Shown piece by piece: positions 8,120 through 17,600 of a DNA stretch of 64,000 nucleotides. The position numbers and the translations under genes are program-made. The stretch lies in NCBI GenBank assembly GCA_030345135.1, contig CP128386.1, forward strand, positions 2,505,677 through 2,569,676, in the 5' to 3' direction. Below the pieces are notes generated by a model, which did no database searches, was not told the origin of the DNA, and worked only from the letters and a program-made list of their open reading frames with translations. The stretch comes from Chitinophagaceae bacterium DXS (GTDB taxonomy: Bacteria > Bacteroidota > Bacteroidia > Chitinophagales > Chitinophagaceae). How positions within the stretch are numbered: the stretch's first letter is position 1; every line of letters starts with the position of its first letter.

Positions 8120-8599
8120 ATGAATAGAGCATACCTGCTGACAGGCGGCAATATAGGCAATAGAATGGATTATTTGTCAAGGGCACAAAATTTAATAGAG
8201 CAGTTTTGCGGTGAAATAGTGCATTTATCCGGCGTTTATGAAACTGCTGCCTGGGGACTGGAAGACCAGGAATCCTTCTACAACCAGGTGATCTGTATTG
8301 ATACCGCTCTTGAACCGGAAGCCTTAATGAAGCAAATTCTTGCCATTGAAGAACAAATGGGCAGAATACGAACCATAAAAATGGGACCGCGCATTATCGA
8401 TATAGACATTCTTTTGATCGATGACCTTATCATTAATACACCCCTGTTAACCGTTCCGCACCCTTTTTTGCCGGAAAGAAAATTTGCATTAACACCCTTG
8501 AACGAAATTGCTCCCGACCTTGTACATCCTGTGCTAAACAAAACAATAAGTGAATTATTGCAGGAATGTAAGGACCCCCTGAATGTGTATAAAATTTGA
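8120..8599 (+). CDS. folK: 2-amino-4-hydroxy-6-hydroxymethyldihydropteridine diphosphokinase (HPPK)
   Basis: Transfers pyrophosphate from ATP to 6-hydroxymethyl-7,8-dihydropterin in folate synthesis (cytoplasm). 159 aa, the normal single-domain length. Conserved parts are LTGGNIGNRMDYL at the N-terminus, VYETAAWGLEDQESFYNQV for substrate binding, GPRIIDIDILLIDD with the two Mg-binding aspartates, and VPHPFLPERKFALTPLNEIAP. Begins at ATG 8120, sharing a short divergent region with sppA. The kinase gene at 8641 follows on the same strand after 41 bases, probably the same transcript. Confidence 0.96.
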   Translation: MNRAYLLTGGNIGNRMDYLSRAQNLIEQFCGEIVHLSGVYETAAWGLEDQESFYNQVICIDTALEPEALMKQILAIEEQMGRIRTIKMGPRIIDIDILLIDDLIINTPLLTVPHPFLPERKFALTPLNEIAPDLVHPVLNKTISELLQECKDPLNVYKI

Positions 8600-8640
8600 T
8601 AACCTTTTTGGCGGCGGTTTTTAATTTTGGTTTGAACACA

Positions 8641-9273
8641 ATGAAGTACCAGTTTATAACAATAGAAGGAAACATTGGCGCGGGCAAAACAACCCTGGCA
8701 CATTTACTTGCCAGGAAACTGAATGCCAGACTGGTTTTGGAAGAGTTTGCCGATAATCCGTTCCTTCCAAAATTTTATGAAAATCCCAAGCAGTTTGCTT
8801 TTCCGCTCGAGCTGTTTTTTATGGCGGAGCGTTTTAAGCAGCTTAAAGAAATGATTCACACAACTGATCTTTTCAAAAGCATCACTGTTTCCGATTATCT
8901 TTTTACAAAATGCCTTCTCTTTGCTAGAGTCAATTTACCGGATGATGAATTCAGGCTCTATCAGCGCCTGTTTGATATCATTCACCAGCAGCTTGTCTTT
9001 CCGGATATATTGATTTACCTGCATGTCCCGGTGGCTGGGTTACAAAGAAATATCAGGAAAAGAAACCGCTCGTATGAGCAAAACATCCCCGACGAATATC
9101 TCTTTAATATCCAGGAAACATACACGCACTACATCAAACAACATAACATAAAAACCTTATTTGTCGACGCCGCAAATGCCGATTTCCTCGGCAACGACCA
9201 ACATGTACAGGTTATACTAGACGCACTGGAAAAGGATTATGATGAGGGAAGACATTATATTTCGTTACCATGA
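8641..9273 (+). CDS. Deoxynucleoside kinase (deoxyadenosine/deoxyguanosine kinase type)
   Basis: 210 aa. P-loop GNIGAGKTT lies right after the start, and the strand-helix QFITIEG precedes it. The FFMAERFKQLK segment replaces the DRS-type motif, FPDILIYLHVP is the base-stacking region, and RNIRKRNRSYEQ the arginine-rich lid. This is the dNK/dGK family that phosphorylates deoxynucleosides for salvage. Start set at ATG 8641; the frame is open to a TTG overlapping folK, but the extra residues lack family similarity. A TAATTTTG box at 8622-8629 with TTG at 8596-8598 could give it its own promoter. Confidence 0.9.
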   Translation: MKYQFITIEGNIGAGKTTLAHLLARKLNARLVLEEFADNPFLPKFYENPKQFAFPLELFFMAERFKQLKEMIHTTDLFKSITVSDYLFTKCLLFARVNLPDDEFRLYQRLFDIIHQQLVFPDILIYLHVPVAGLQRNIRKRNRSYEQNIPDEYLFNIQETYTHYIKQHNIKTLFVDAANADFLGNDQHVQVILDALEKDYDEGRHYISLP

Positions 9274-9557
9274 TTTTAATGTACGATGTACCATGTACCA
9301 TGTACGATGTACGGTGTTAGATGTTAGATGTACGGTGTACGATGTTGTTTCAAGTACGAAGTTTGAAGTACGAAGTACGTCTGTGTAACAGCTTTCTTTA
9401 ACATTAGCCCCTCCATGTGCAGAGTAACTTTTCTCCCCTGCTGATTGCTAAAAGCTGACAGCTAATAGCTGACACCTGACACCTGATACCTGATACCTCA
9501 CACCTCTTACCTCTCCCCTCCCACCGATAGCTAACAAGTGGCAGCCAATTTTATTTA
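9274..9557. repeat. Word-repeat tract between kinase and MFS genes
   Basis: No gene. Tandem GTACGATGTACCATGTAC-like words at 9281-9345, then AGTACGAAGTTTGAAGTACG (9354-9378), AGCTGACAGCTAATAGCTGA (9451-9470) and CACCTGATACCTGATACCT words up to about 9510. Four of the dispersed word families are packed head to tail. Confidence 0.8.
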
Positions 9558-9565
9558 TACATTTG
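9558..9565 (+). promoter_or_regulatory. Candidate -7 box of the MFS gene
   Basis: TACATTTG matches TAnnTTTG exactly, 58 bases before the start. No good TTG is found at the -33 position, so this is a tentative call. Confidence 0.35.
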
Positions 9566-9623
9566 CCAACAATCGGCCGCATACAAAATATCCCCTGCAA
9601 AACGGCCAGGAAAATAGTTGAAC

Positions 9624-10883
9624 ATGAGCACAGATAATGATGTCGCAGTTGTAAAAAACGATCCTTTTGTTTCAGTAAGAATTCCAGAATTTAAAAATCT
9701 TTTGATTGGCCGTTTCGCCTTTATAATGGGGCTTCGAATGATGGGCACACTTGTAGGCTGGTGGATTTATCTGTTAACCAATAAACCTTTTGCCATTGGC
9801 CTGGTTGGTTTGTCTGAAGTTATTCCCGCCGTTTCCCTCGCATTATATGCCGGCCATGTGATTGATATAAGCGAGAAAAGATTTATGCTGCTACGCGGTG
9901 TATTGCTGTACTTTCTTTGTGCTGCTACTCTTTTATTTTTATCGACTCCCTTTACTGGAAGACACTTGTCAGCACACTGGATCGCTATCTGCATTTATGT
10001 GGTTGTCTTTTTCACCGGGGTGTTTCGTGCATTTACCGGGCCGGTGTTTAATGTGATCTTAGCTTTTATTGTTCCTAAAAACATCTTGCAAAACGCAACC
10101 ACGTGGAACCAGGGTGCATGGTTATCAGCTTCCGTAACCGGACATGCTGTAGGCGGATTGTTAATCGCCTACACCGGTATATCGGGCGCGTTGACGGCCA
10201 TCTGTTGTTTTATCCTTATTTCATTTTTCTTTCTGTTTAAACTAAAACACAAACCAGCTTCGAATGAAAAAGGTGAACAGCGCACATGGGAAAGCGTTAA
10301 GGAAGGACTTAAATTCGTTTTTAAAACAAAAGAACTTTTAAGTGCCATATCGCTGGATATGTTTGCTGTATTGTTTGGAGGCGCAGTAGCCATGGTGCCG
10401 GTTTATGCCAGGGATATTTTAAAAGTAAGCCCCGTCGGCTTTGGCTGGCTGAATGCCGCATCGGATATCGGCGCTATTTGCATAGTTGTTTTACTCACGC
10501 TCTTTCCATTGCGAAGACACCAGGGACGCACCTTGTTGTTTGCCGTTGCTACTTATGGAACCTGTATTATTATTTTCGGTCTCTCTAAAATTTATGTTCT
10601 TTCCTTCTTTGCCTTAATGATCGGCGGAATGGTTGACGGCATCAGCGTTGTGGTACGTGGTACTATCACACAGTTGAAGACGCCAGACAACATGCGCGGA
10701 CGCGTTATGAGCGTAAACAGTATGTTCGTAAACTCAAGTAACGAACTTGGGCAGTTTGAAAGTGGCCTGGCTGCAAGATTGCTTGGCGTTGTTCCTTCAG
10801 TAGTTTTTGGTGGATGTATGACGTTGCTCGTTGTGGTTACTACATGGATAAAAGCGCCGAGTTTGAGGAAGATGGAGTATTAG
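9624..10883 (+). CDS. MFS transporter (MFS_3/EntS-like)
   Basis: 419 aa with about 12 hydrophobic helices in two halves separated by a short charged loop (KLKHKPASNEKGEQ, about residue 200). FKNLLIGRFAFIMGLRMMGTLVGWWIYLLT at the start and GRTLLFAVATYGTCIIIFG, then QLKTPDNMRGRVMSVNSMF in the C-terminal half, are typical of the MFS_3 family that includes enterobactin and macrolide exporters. Substrate cannot be told. I prefer ATG 9624 over the TTG at 9618. Monocistronic, with repeat tracts on both sides. Confidence 0.88.
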   Translation: MSTDNDVAVVKNDPFVSVRIPEFKNLLIGRFAFIMGLRMMGTLVGWWIYLLTNKPFAIGLVGLSEVIPAVSLALYAGHVIDISEKRFMLLRGVLLYFLCAATLLFLSTPFTGRHLSAHWIAICIYVVVFFTGVFRAFTGPVFNVILAFIVPKNILQNATTWNQGAWLSASVTGHAVGGLLIAYTGISGALTAICCFILISFFFLFKLKHKPASNEKGEQRTWESVKEGLKFVFKTKELLSAISLDMFAVLFGGAVAMVPVYARDILKVSPVGFGWLNAASDIGAICIVVLLTLFPLRRHQGRTLLFAVATYGTCIIIFGLSKIYVLSFFALMIGGMVDGISVVVRGTITQLKTPDNMRGRVMSVNSMFVNSSNELGQFESGLAARLLGVVPSVVFGGCMTLLVVVTTWIKAPSLRKMEY

Positions 10884-11091
10884 CGGGTTATTCGTTATAA
10901 GTTATACGTGATACGTTGATTAGAGCGAAGAGGTGTGAAGGTTTGAGGTGTGAGGCATAAGGTTTGAGGCGTGAGGAGCTGGGCAAAGAATAAAAATTAT
11001 TATTTATTGTACCGATAGGTAACAAGCATTATACGAGAAGTGTTAGAGACTGTTGATTGCTTTTTGTAATTTGGCCGGATAAAATGAACGG

Positions 11092-12564
11092 ATGCCGGAG
11101 CAGGTGAATGACAAGAAAGTGTTTTCGTTGCTGGAGGTGGCGAAGAGTGTTGAAAAAACACTTAATGAACGCTACTCTACGTCATTTTGGGTGAAGGCTG
11201 AAATGAACAAGCTGAACTTTTACAGGCATTCCGGCCATTGTTATCCTGAACTTGTTGAAAAGAATAACGGGAAGGTGATCGCCCAGTTAAGATCGTATTT
11301 GTGGAAAGAAGATTACCGCCGGATTGATGGCAATTTTCAACGCGTTTTAAAAGAGCCATTGAAAGACGGTATTAAGATCTTGTTTCTTGCCAAGATAACA
11401 TTCGATCCGGTGTACGGCCTCTCCCTCTGGATCCAGGATATCGACCCCAGCTATACTTTAGGTGACCTTGAAAAAGAAAAACAGGAAACAATTGACAAGC
11501 TTAGAGAAGAAGGGCTTTACGATAGAAACAAGCAATTACAATTTCCACTTTTGCCGCAAAGGATTGCCATTATTTCAGTTGAGACAAGTAAGGGTTATGC
11601 TGATTTCCTGAATGTGATTGATAACAATCCCTGGGAATATAGATTCTTTTACATGTTGTTTCCTGCAATTCTGCAAGGTGATAAAGCAGTAACTGATATA
11701 ACTGCACAGCTTAGAAAGATAAAAAAGGCGATTAGTCATTTCGATGTAGTTGCGATCATAAGGGGCGGCGGTGGCGATGTTGGCCTGTCCTGTTACAACA
11801 ATTTTAAACTGGCGAAAGCAATAGCCACTTTTCCCATTCCCGTTATCACCGGTATTGGTCACTCAACCAATGAAACCGTTAGCGAGATGATCTCTTTTGC
11901 CAATGCAATTACGCCTACAAAGCTGGCGGAATATCTTATTCAGCACTTTCATAATTTCTCCACGCCAGTACGGGAAGCTGCCCGCAAGGTTGTAGAACGA
12001 TCAAGGCGAATGATCGCTGATGATAAAACGCAATTTCAAACGGAGATCAAACTTTTCCGTTCGCTAACGCAAAAGCTTTTATCAGCCAATCAGCACGAAA
12101 TGAAAGGGCTCTCCCGCTCTTTGCTTTATCATACATCATTCAGATTTAAAGAAGAAAGGAGCTTTTTGAAGACTGCGCGACAGGATATTTTCAAAAGTGC
12201 AATCATTGTTACTGTTTCGGAAAAAAGAGCTATCAAGGAACTTTCTGTTGCCATTCACAAAGAGAGCAACTTCCAATTGAATCTAAGCAGAACAGGCATT
12301 GATCGTTACAAAGACAAATTAAACCAACAGACTTGCATTCTTTTTAAACAGGCAGACGCAACTCTTACCAGCATCGACAAAAATGTTACGAATATGAGTC
12401 CGGTAAACGTGCTGCGAAGAGGTTACAGCATAACCCTGTTAAATGGCAGGGCCATAAAGGAGGCTACGGATGCAAAGCCGGGTGATAAAATTACTACCAC
12501 GGTTTTTAACGGAAATATTACTAGCATTGTACATTCAACCGATAAAAAAGCAGAAAATGAATGA
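11092..12564 (+). CDS. xseA: Exodeoxyribonuclease VII large subunit
   Basis: Catalytic subunit of ExoVII, which degrades single-stranded DNA from both ends into oligonucleotides. 490 aa, with an N-terminal OB-fold region (about 1-105, FWVKAEMNKLNFYRHSGHCY) and a catalytic core with RIAIISVETSKGYADF, a glycine-rich RGGGGDVGLSCYNNF and PVITGIGHSTNETVSEM. Long helical stretches then lead to the C-terminal VNVLRRGYSITLLNGRAI segment that contacts XseB. Overlaps xseB by 8 bases, so the two are coupled. Confidence 0.95.
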   Translation: MPEQVNDKKVFSLLEVAKSVEKTLNERYSTSFWVKAEMNKLNFYRHSGHCYPELVEKNNGKVIAQLRSYLWKEDYRRIDGNFQRVLKEPLKDGIKILFLAKITFDPVYGLSLWIQDIDPSYTLGDLEKEKQETIDKLREEGLYDRNKQLQFPLLPQRIAIISVETSKGYADFLNVIDNNPWEYRFFYMLFPAILQGDKAVTDITAQLRKIKKAISHFDVVAIIRGGGGDVGLSCYNNFKLAKAIATFPIPVITGIGHSTNETVSEMISFANAITPTKLAEYLIQHFHNFSTPVREAARKVVERSRRMIADDKTQFQTEIKLFRSLTQKLLSANQHEMKGLSRSLLYHTSFRFKEERSFLKTARQDIFKSAIIVTVSEKRAIKELSVAIHKESNFQLNLSRTGIDRYKDKLNQQTCILFKQADATLTSIDKNVTNMSPVNVLRRGYSITLLNGRAIKEATDAKPGDKITTTVFNGNITSIVHSTDKKAENE

Positions 12565-12763
12565 TGAGCTAAATTATACACAAGCATTTGAAGAGTTGCA
12601 GGCCATTGTAACCGAAATTGAACAGGGTGAAATTACCGTAGATGAACTTTCTGAAAAAGTAAAACGTGCCGCGCAGCTCATCAAAATCTGCAAACAAAAA
12701 CTTACCACTACAGAGGAAGATGTAAATAAGATTTTGAAAGAACTGGAAGGTGAAGACGCGTAA
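12557..12763 (+). CDS. xseB: Exodeoxyribonuclease VII small subunit
   Basis: 68 aa, the family size. Begins NYTQAFEELQAIVTEIEQGE and continues VDELSEKVKRAAQLIKICKQ, then LTTTEEDVNKIL: the classic XseB two-helix pattern. Several copies bind each XseA. The open frame extends 29 codons upstream into xseA, but ATG 12557 gives the conserved length and an 8-base overlap with the xseA stop. Word repeats begin straight after the stop. Confidence 0.95.
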   Translation: MNDELNYTQAFEELQAIVTEIEQGEITVDELSEKVKRAAQLIKICKQKLTTTEEDVNKILKELEGEDA

Positions 12764-12935
12764 GACCGTAAGACACGTAAGACACGTAAGACACGTAAGA
12801 TAGTAAGATCGTAAGATCGTAAGAAAAAAAGGCACCGCATGCTCCTTCGCTTTGATAAACGTAAAACGTACAACTTATAACTTACAACCTCCAACAGCTT
12901 TAAGCTTTAAGCTTTGAGCTTTAGGCTTTAAGCTC
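12764..12935. repeat. GTAAGAC word tract and related words
   Basis: Tandem ACGTAAGACCGTAAGACACG-type words at 12759-12823, then ACGTAAAACGTACAAC (12859-12874) and AGCTTTAAGCTTTAAGCTTT (12897-12916 and on). Lies between convergent xseB and the antiporter gene; no terminator hairpin recognised. Confidence 0.8.
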
Positions 12936-12940
12936 ACTCC

Positions 12941-15163
12941 TCACCTCACGTAATTCTCCCTGATCTTCCGCTTATCCCCTACCAGCCAGACCACATCACC
13001 CCATTCAAAAATGGTGTCACTTGAAGGATTTAAGACACGTTGGTTATTGCGCTCAACACCAACGATAAGGCCGTTGGTTTTTTCGCGTATGGCTGATTCG
13101 CGGATAGAGAGACCTTTTAGGCGGGTGTGCTCATCAATGACAATACTCATCAGGCCAATGTTTTCCTTTTCTTCGTCCGTTGCACTGACGGAAACGAAAT
13201 CATCGTTTTCGATAACAGGTTTTATTACTTGCAATTGCTGATCCGTAGCCACCACACCAATTTTGTCGTAAGGAAAGAGTTTGTCGTATCGTGAAGGCGT
13301 CGGAATGGTTTTATCAGCCCTAAGAATGTAGGCGATATTGATGGCGTATTTCTCGCGCCAGGCAAGCTCTTGTAAAGACCTGCCTGCGTAAGCTGCGTAT
13401 GGACTTACTTCAAATTCCACCATGTGAGCATCCCAGAAAGTAGGCGTGCTTTGTTTTTCTTCCTTCCTGTTTAAATTGTCCAGGAAACGGGTTTGGATGC
13501 GGCCATAAAACTTTTCCAATTTCTGTCTGAAAAGAAAAAGTACTATAGGCATTGCGATAAGTGTTCCTATTACAGAAATATAAAAAGAGAAAAAACGGTT
13601 CAGTAAAAATCCCCAACAGAAAATAGCGACAAAGTTTCTTGCCAACTCAAGCAACAGCAGTGCCCCATGGTTATACTTGCTGTCGAGCCATAACTCCTTA
13701 TAGGCAAGTCCGCGCATTTTTCTCGCAGTCAGCGCCCAAATGAAAGGAGATGTTATCGCCAAAGTGAGTACTACCGCAGAAATTTTTGCAACCAGGATGT
13801 TACCGAATTTTTCTTCAAAAAAGGGCTCAACGTAATAAGAGGCCAGCAGAATGCATGCGATTATTATAACTGCATTTGACAACATTAACTGCAGGTAAGA
13901 ACGAACCACTTTCTGCCAGTCGCTTTCACTCTGCAATGTTTGGGTGTTAGAGCTATACCTGTTCAGATTGGTAACCCATTTGGCCGGCAAAATCTTCTCA
14001 ATGAACTTATGCAAAGGTTCTGCCAGCTTCATCATAAATGGCGTTGTGAAAGTTGTTATCACTGAAACACCAACTGCAATAGGATAGAGATAGTCGCTCG
14101 TTACTTTTAACGATACACCGAGTGTGGCGATAATAAACGAGAACTCTCCTATCTGCGACATACTAGTTCCGGCTTGTACGGATTGTTTTAAAGGCTGACC
14201 AGCCAGCAATGCACCCAAACTCACAAATACCGTTTTACCTATCACAACCAGTACAATCAATAACAACACAGGCAATGCATATTGTTTCAACAAAGCAGGG
14301 TTGATCAGCATGCCTACAGATACAAAAAAGATGGCTCCGAATAAGTCCTTTACCGAAGCCACAAGATGCTCTATTCTTTCTGCCTGTGTAGTCTCCGCTA
14401 ATAAAGATCCCATCAGAAAAGCTCCAAGTGCTGTAGAAAATCCAACACCATCAGCCAGTAACGCCATTCCTAAACATAATGCCAACGAAACGATCAGCAA
14501 TGTTTCGCTGGATAACCACCGTGACGCTTTTTTCATAAATGTGGGCAGGATAAAAACGCCTGTGATAAACCAAAGACTTAAAAAGAACAGCAGTTTGAAA
14601 AGGGAGAACAACATCTGCATGCCTTCAAACTCGCGGCTTACTGCAACTGTTGAAAGCAGCACCAATAATAATATTGCGACAAGATCTTCAATGACCAACA
14701 CACCCAGCACCAGTGTTGCAAACTTTTTGGACTTCAGTCCTAATTCATCCAGCGCACGAAAGATGATGGTTGTAGATGAAATAGAAATTATTCCACCCAG
14801 GAAAATGCAGTCAAAAGGTGGCCATTTCAAGAACTTGCCGGTTACATAACCGAGTAAAAACATGCAGGATATTTCCACAATACCGGTAATTCCGGCGCTA
14901 CCGCCAACCTGTATCAATTTTTTAAAACTGAATTCCAGGCCAAGCGCAAAGAGTAAAAAAATAACACCTATATCTGCCCAGATCCGGATATCATCAACGT
15001 CTGAGATAGTAGGGAACAGATGAAAGTTAGGACCAACCAATAGCCCTGCAAGTATATAACCCAAAACAACAGGCTGCTTTAATCTTTTGAACAGAAGGGT
15101 TATTACACCTGCAGCGCCAAGTATCAGTGCCAGGTCTCTAATAAATTGTGGTATGTGCGCCAT
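12941..15163 (-). CDS. CPA2-family cation:proton antiporter with C-terminal RCK_C (TrkA_C) domains
   Basis: 740 aa. The first about 385 residues form the Na/H exchanger domain (KQPVVLGYILAGLLVGPN, then IGVIFLLFALGLEFSF, and LGAFLMGSLLAETTQAER), as in KefB/KefC. A second hydrophobic block (about 420-560) follows. The C-terminus has two small regulatory domains resembling TrkA_C: YAGRSLQELAWREKYAINIA at about 595-660 and LKGLSIRESAIREKTNGLIV, ending in EWGDVVWLVG. No full TrkA_N nucleotide-binding domain is seen. It probably exchanges K+ or Na+ for protons across the inner membrane, with ligand control through the RCK_C domains. Confidence 0.88.
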   Translation of the reverse strand: MAHIPQFIRDLALILGAAGVITLLFKRLKQPVVLGYILAGLLVGPNFHLFPTISDVDDIRIWADIGVIFLLFALGLEFSFKKLIQVGGSAGITGIVEISCMFLLGYVTGKFLKWPPFDCIFLGGIISISSTTIIFRALDELGLKSKKFATLVLGVLVIEDLVAILLLVLLSTVAVSREFEGMQMLFSLFKLLFFLSLWFITGVFILPTFMKKASRWLSSETLLIVSLALCLGMALLADGVGFSTALGAFLMGSLLAETTQAERIEHLVASVKDLFGAIFFVSVGMLINPALLKQYALPVLLLIVLVVIGKTVFVSLGALLAGQPLKQSVQAGTSMSQIGEFSFIIATLGVSLKVTSDYLYPIAVGVSVITTFTTPFMMKLAEPLHKFIEKILPAKWVTNLNRYSSNTQTLQSESDWQKVVRSYLQLMLSNAVIIIACILLASYYVEPFFEEKFGNILVAKISAVVLTLAITSPFIWALTARKMRGLAYKELWLDSKYNHGALLLLELARNFVAIFCWGFLLNRFFSFYISVIGTLIAMPIVLFLFRQKLEKFYGRIQTRFLDNLNRKEEKQSTPTFWDAHMVEFEVSPYAAYAGRSLQELAWREKYAINIAYILRADKTIPTPSRYDKLFPYDKIGVVATDQQLQVIKPVIENDDFVSVSATDEEKENIGLMSIVIDEHTRLKGLSIRESAIREKTNGLIVGVERNNQRVLNPSSDTIFEWGDVVWLVGDKRKIRENYVR

Positions 15164-15500
15164 AAGGATGTGCTCAAAAATACTGAATTAAGTATAAAGC
15201 TTAAAGCCCAAAGCCTAAAGCTCAGAACTGACGTGCATTGTAAATCATACGCTTATTGACTTTTGGGTTACACAGAGAAAATACAAGAGAAGATATAGAG
15301 TGCCACAGAGAAGGCTTTGCGCCTTTATGCGCTTTAGCGCTTTCTTAATTTTTTTCTTTGTGTGGCCGAGTGTGCTTGGTGCCTTTGTGGTTCAAAAAAC
15401 CTTTTGTGCTTCTTTCCGCCTTCGCAACTTTGTGGCAAACCCGTCGTGTTTCTTCAGTGCCGCCCTGCCTCCGTGGTTTCCCCTCCCGCGCACTTGCGCA
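15164..15500. repeat. Word-repeat region between antiporter and pyrG
   Basis: No gene supported. Contains AAGCTTAAAGCCCAAAGCCT words (15196-15217) and a long tract of GTGCCTTTGTGGTTCAAAAAA-type words (15290-15480: CACAGAGAA, TTTGTGG, GCCTCCGTGGTTTC). Small open frames on both strands here are repeat-encoded and look non-coding. Confidence 0.7.
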
Positions 15501-15503
15501 AAA

Positions 15504-15539
15504 AAAAGCAGGCCTGAAAAAATTATCAAACCTGCTTTT
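15504..15539 (-). terminator. Rho-independent terminator of pyrG
   Basis: On the minus strand AAAAGCAGG, an 18-base loop, CCTGCTTTT followed by further T residues. It lies 24 bases beyond the pyrG stop. Confidence 0.75.
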
Positions 15540-15562
15540 ATCATCGATCAAAACTTAGCTAC

Positions 15563-17212
15563 TTAAATAATCTCACTCTGCAGTTTTGGATTCTTTACAG
15601 AAGTTCTCTGATCATTATATTTCTTAACTGCAGCTACAAAGCTTACAAACAAAGGTGCCGGACTTTCCACAGTGCTCTTCAGCTCAGGGTGGTATTGAAC
15701 GCCAATAAAGAACGGGTGACTTGGAATCTCAACAATCTCAACCAATCCTGTTTCAGGATTCATACCGCTCGCAACCATACCATTTACTTCAAACTGTTCC
15801 AGGTACTGGTTGTTAAATTCATAACGGTGACGGTGCCTTTCAGTAATTTGGTTGGAACCGTAAATCTCGTAAGCAAGCGTACCATCTTTTATTTCGCAAG
15901 GATAAGAACCTAAACGCATGGTACCGCCCATCATCTTGATCTTCTTTTGTTCTTCCATCATGTTGATCACAGCGTTGTCAGTTTTTGCATCCATTTCGGT
16001 AGAATGCGCATTCTCAAGTCCGAGTACATTTCTTGCAAATTCAATTACAGCCATCTGCATACCCAGACAAATACCGAAGAATGGCAATCCGTTTTCACGT
16101 GCGTACCTAACTGCAAAAATCTTTCCTTCAATGCCTCTCAAACCGAAGCCCGGAGCAACCAACAAGCCATCCAGACCATCCAGTTTCTCGGCAACATTTT
16201 CCTCAGTAATAAATTCACTGTGCACATTAACTACCTGAACTTTTACTTCGTTGATAGCACCTGCATGCACAAAGCTTTCCAGGATTGATTTGTAAGCATC
16301 CTGAAGCTCAACGTATTTACCAATCAAACCGATGGTCACCTTGCTCTTCGGATATTTCAGTTTATCCAGGAAGCCTTTCCATTTTTCCAGTTCAGGTTCT
16401 TTATATTCAGTAATGTTGAGCTTCTTCATACAGATAATATCCAGTTTCTCTCTCAACATTGCCAAAGGAACTTCATAAATAGTTGGCGCATCCATCGCTT
16501 CAATTACTGCCTGCTGCTTGACATTACAGAACAGCGCAATTTTTCTCTTGATATCATTGCTCAACGGCTCTTCAGTTCTGCACACGATGATATCAGGATG
16601 CACACCTGTTTCGCTCAGCATTTTCACGCTGTGCTGTGTAGGTTTCGTTTTTAATTCTTTTGCAGCACGTAAATAAGGAATTAATGTCAGGTGAACCACC
16701 ACGACATCTTCTTCGGGCAGTTCCCATTGCAGCTGACGCACTGCTTCAATAAAAGGAAGACTTTCAATATCACCAACAGTACCACCGATTTCTGTGATCA
16801 CAATGTCGTATTTGCCATCTTTGCCCAACAGCAACATCCTGCGTTTGATTTCATCGGTAATATGTGGAACAACCTGAACGGTTTTTCCTAAAAAAGCACC
16901 TTCTCTTTCTTTATTAATAACTGTCTGATAGATTCTACCAGTAGTTACGTTATTTGCCTGTGTAGTAAATATATTAAGGAAACGTTCGTAGTGGCCAAGG
17001 TCAAGATCGGTTTCTGCACCATCTTCAGTTACATAACACTCGCCATGTTCATATGGGTTAAGTGTTCCGGGGTCAACGTTAATATAGGGGTCAAACTTTT
17101 GAATGGTAACTTTAAAGCCCCTTGCCTGAAGAAGTTTTGCCAGCGATGCTGCTATAATTCCTTTTCCTAAACTGCTAGTTACACCACCGGTAACAAAAAT
17201 GTACTTGGCCAT
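15563..17212 (-). CDS. pyrG: CTP synthase
   Basis: Makes CTP from UTP, ATP and glutamine (cytoplasm). 549 aa. N-terminal synthetase domain with the P-loop region [20 protein letters not shown] and [21 protein letters not shown]-terminal class I glutamine amidotransferase domain with the nucleophile Cys in [11 protein letters not shown] and the His-Glu pair in VQYHPELKS. Fully conserved and normal in length. Starts at ATG 17210-17212. Downstream terminator at 15504-15539. Confidence 0.98.
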   Translation of the reverse strand: MAKYIFVTGGVTSSLGKGIIAASLAKLLQARGFKVTIQKFDPYINVDPGTLNPYEHGECYVTEDGAETDLDLGHYERFLNIFTTQANNVTTGRIYQTVINKEREGAFLGKTVQVVPHITDEIKRRMLLLGKDGKYDIVITEIGGTVGDIESLPFIEAVRQLQWELPEEDVVVVHLTLIPYLRAAKELKTKPTQHSVKMLSETGVHPDIIVCRTEEPLSNDIKRKIALFCNVKQQAVIEAMDAPTIYEVPLAMLREKLDIICMKKLNITEYKEPELEKWKGFLDKLKYPKSKVTIGLIGKYVELQDAYKSILESFVHAGAINEVKVQVVNVHSEFITEENVAEKLDGLDGLLVAPGFGLRGIEGKIFAVRYARENGLPFFGICLGMQMAVIEFARNVLGLENAHSTEMDAKTDNAVINMMEEQKKIKMMGGTMRLGSYPCEIKDGTLAYEIYGSNQITERHRHRYEFNNQYLEQFEVNGMVASGMNPETGLVEIVEIPSHPFFIGVQYHPELKSTVESPAPLFVSFVAAVKKYNDQRTSVKNPKLQSEII

Positions 17213-17600
17213 AATAATATGGTTAATTATTAAACTATTTAAATTCCTGAATCTTAAATATTATTTTGACCTGGCTGAATTGCTAATGGCTTGATGCCTG
17301 CCGAACCGCTAACCGGACTATGCCTTCAACGATTTAATTCTTTACTGAACGTTAATTATACGCCTTCAAAAACATCTGCCAGTTTAAAAGGATAGTCAGT
17401 AGCAAAGAATAATTATCAGTGGTCATGCAAAGCTACGCCAATTTTTATTTCAAAAAAAACTTGGCTTTTGAATGTTTGGCAACTTGTGCACAAAATCACC
17501 ATAAAATTTTTGTAAGTTGTACATACAAATCTCTTGGCGCCTTAATCCGGATCAACATTGTTGAACATTTTCACAAAATCATTAATACAAAAAATAAATC
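17213..17600. other. Divergent gap pyrG / dienelactone hydrolase gene
   Basis: 388 bases of AT-rich DNA between two divergent genes. No word-repeat tract, no RNA gene and no full TTG/TAnnTTTG promoter was recognised, although both promoters must lie here. A 61-codon open frame at 17419-17604 has no coding character and is not called. Confidence 0.5.

Noticed and set aside
15300-15566. Overlapping 60-90-codon frames on both strands before pyrG
   Set aside because: Repeat words (TTTGTGG, CCTCCGTGG) give long frames in several phases at once; they also run through the pyrG terminator.
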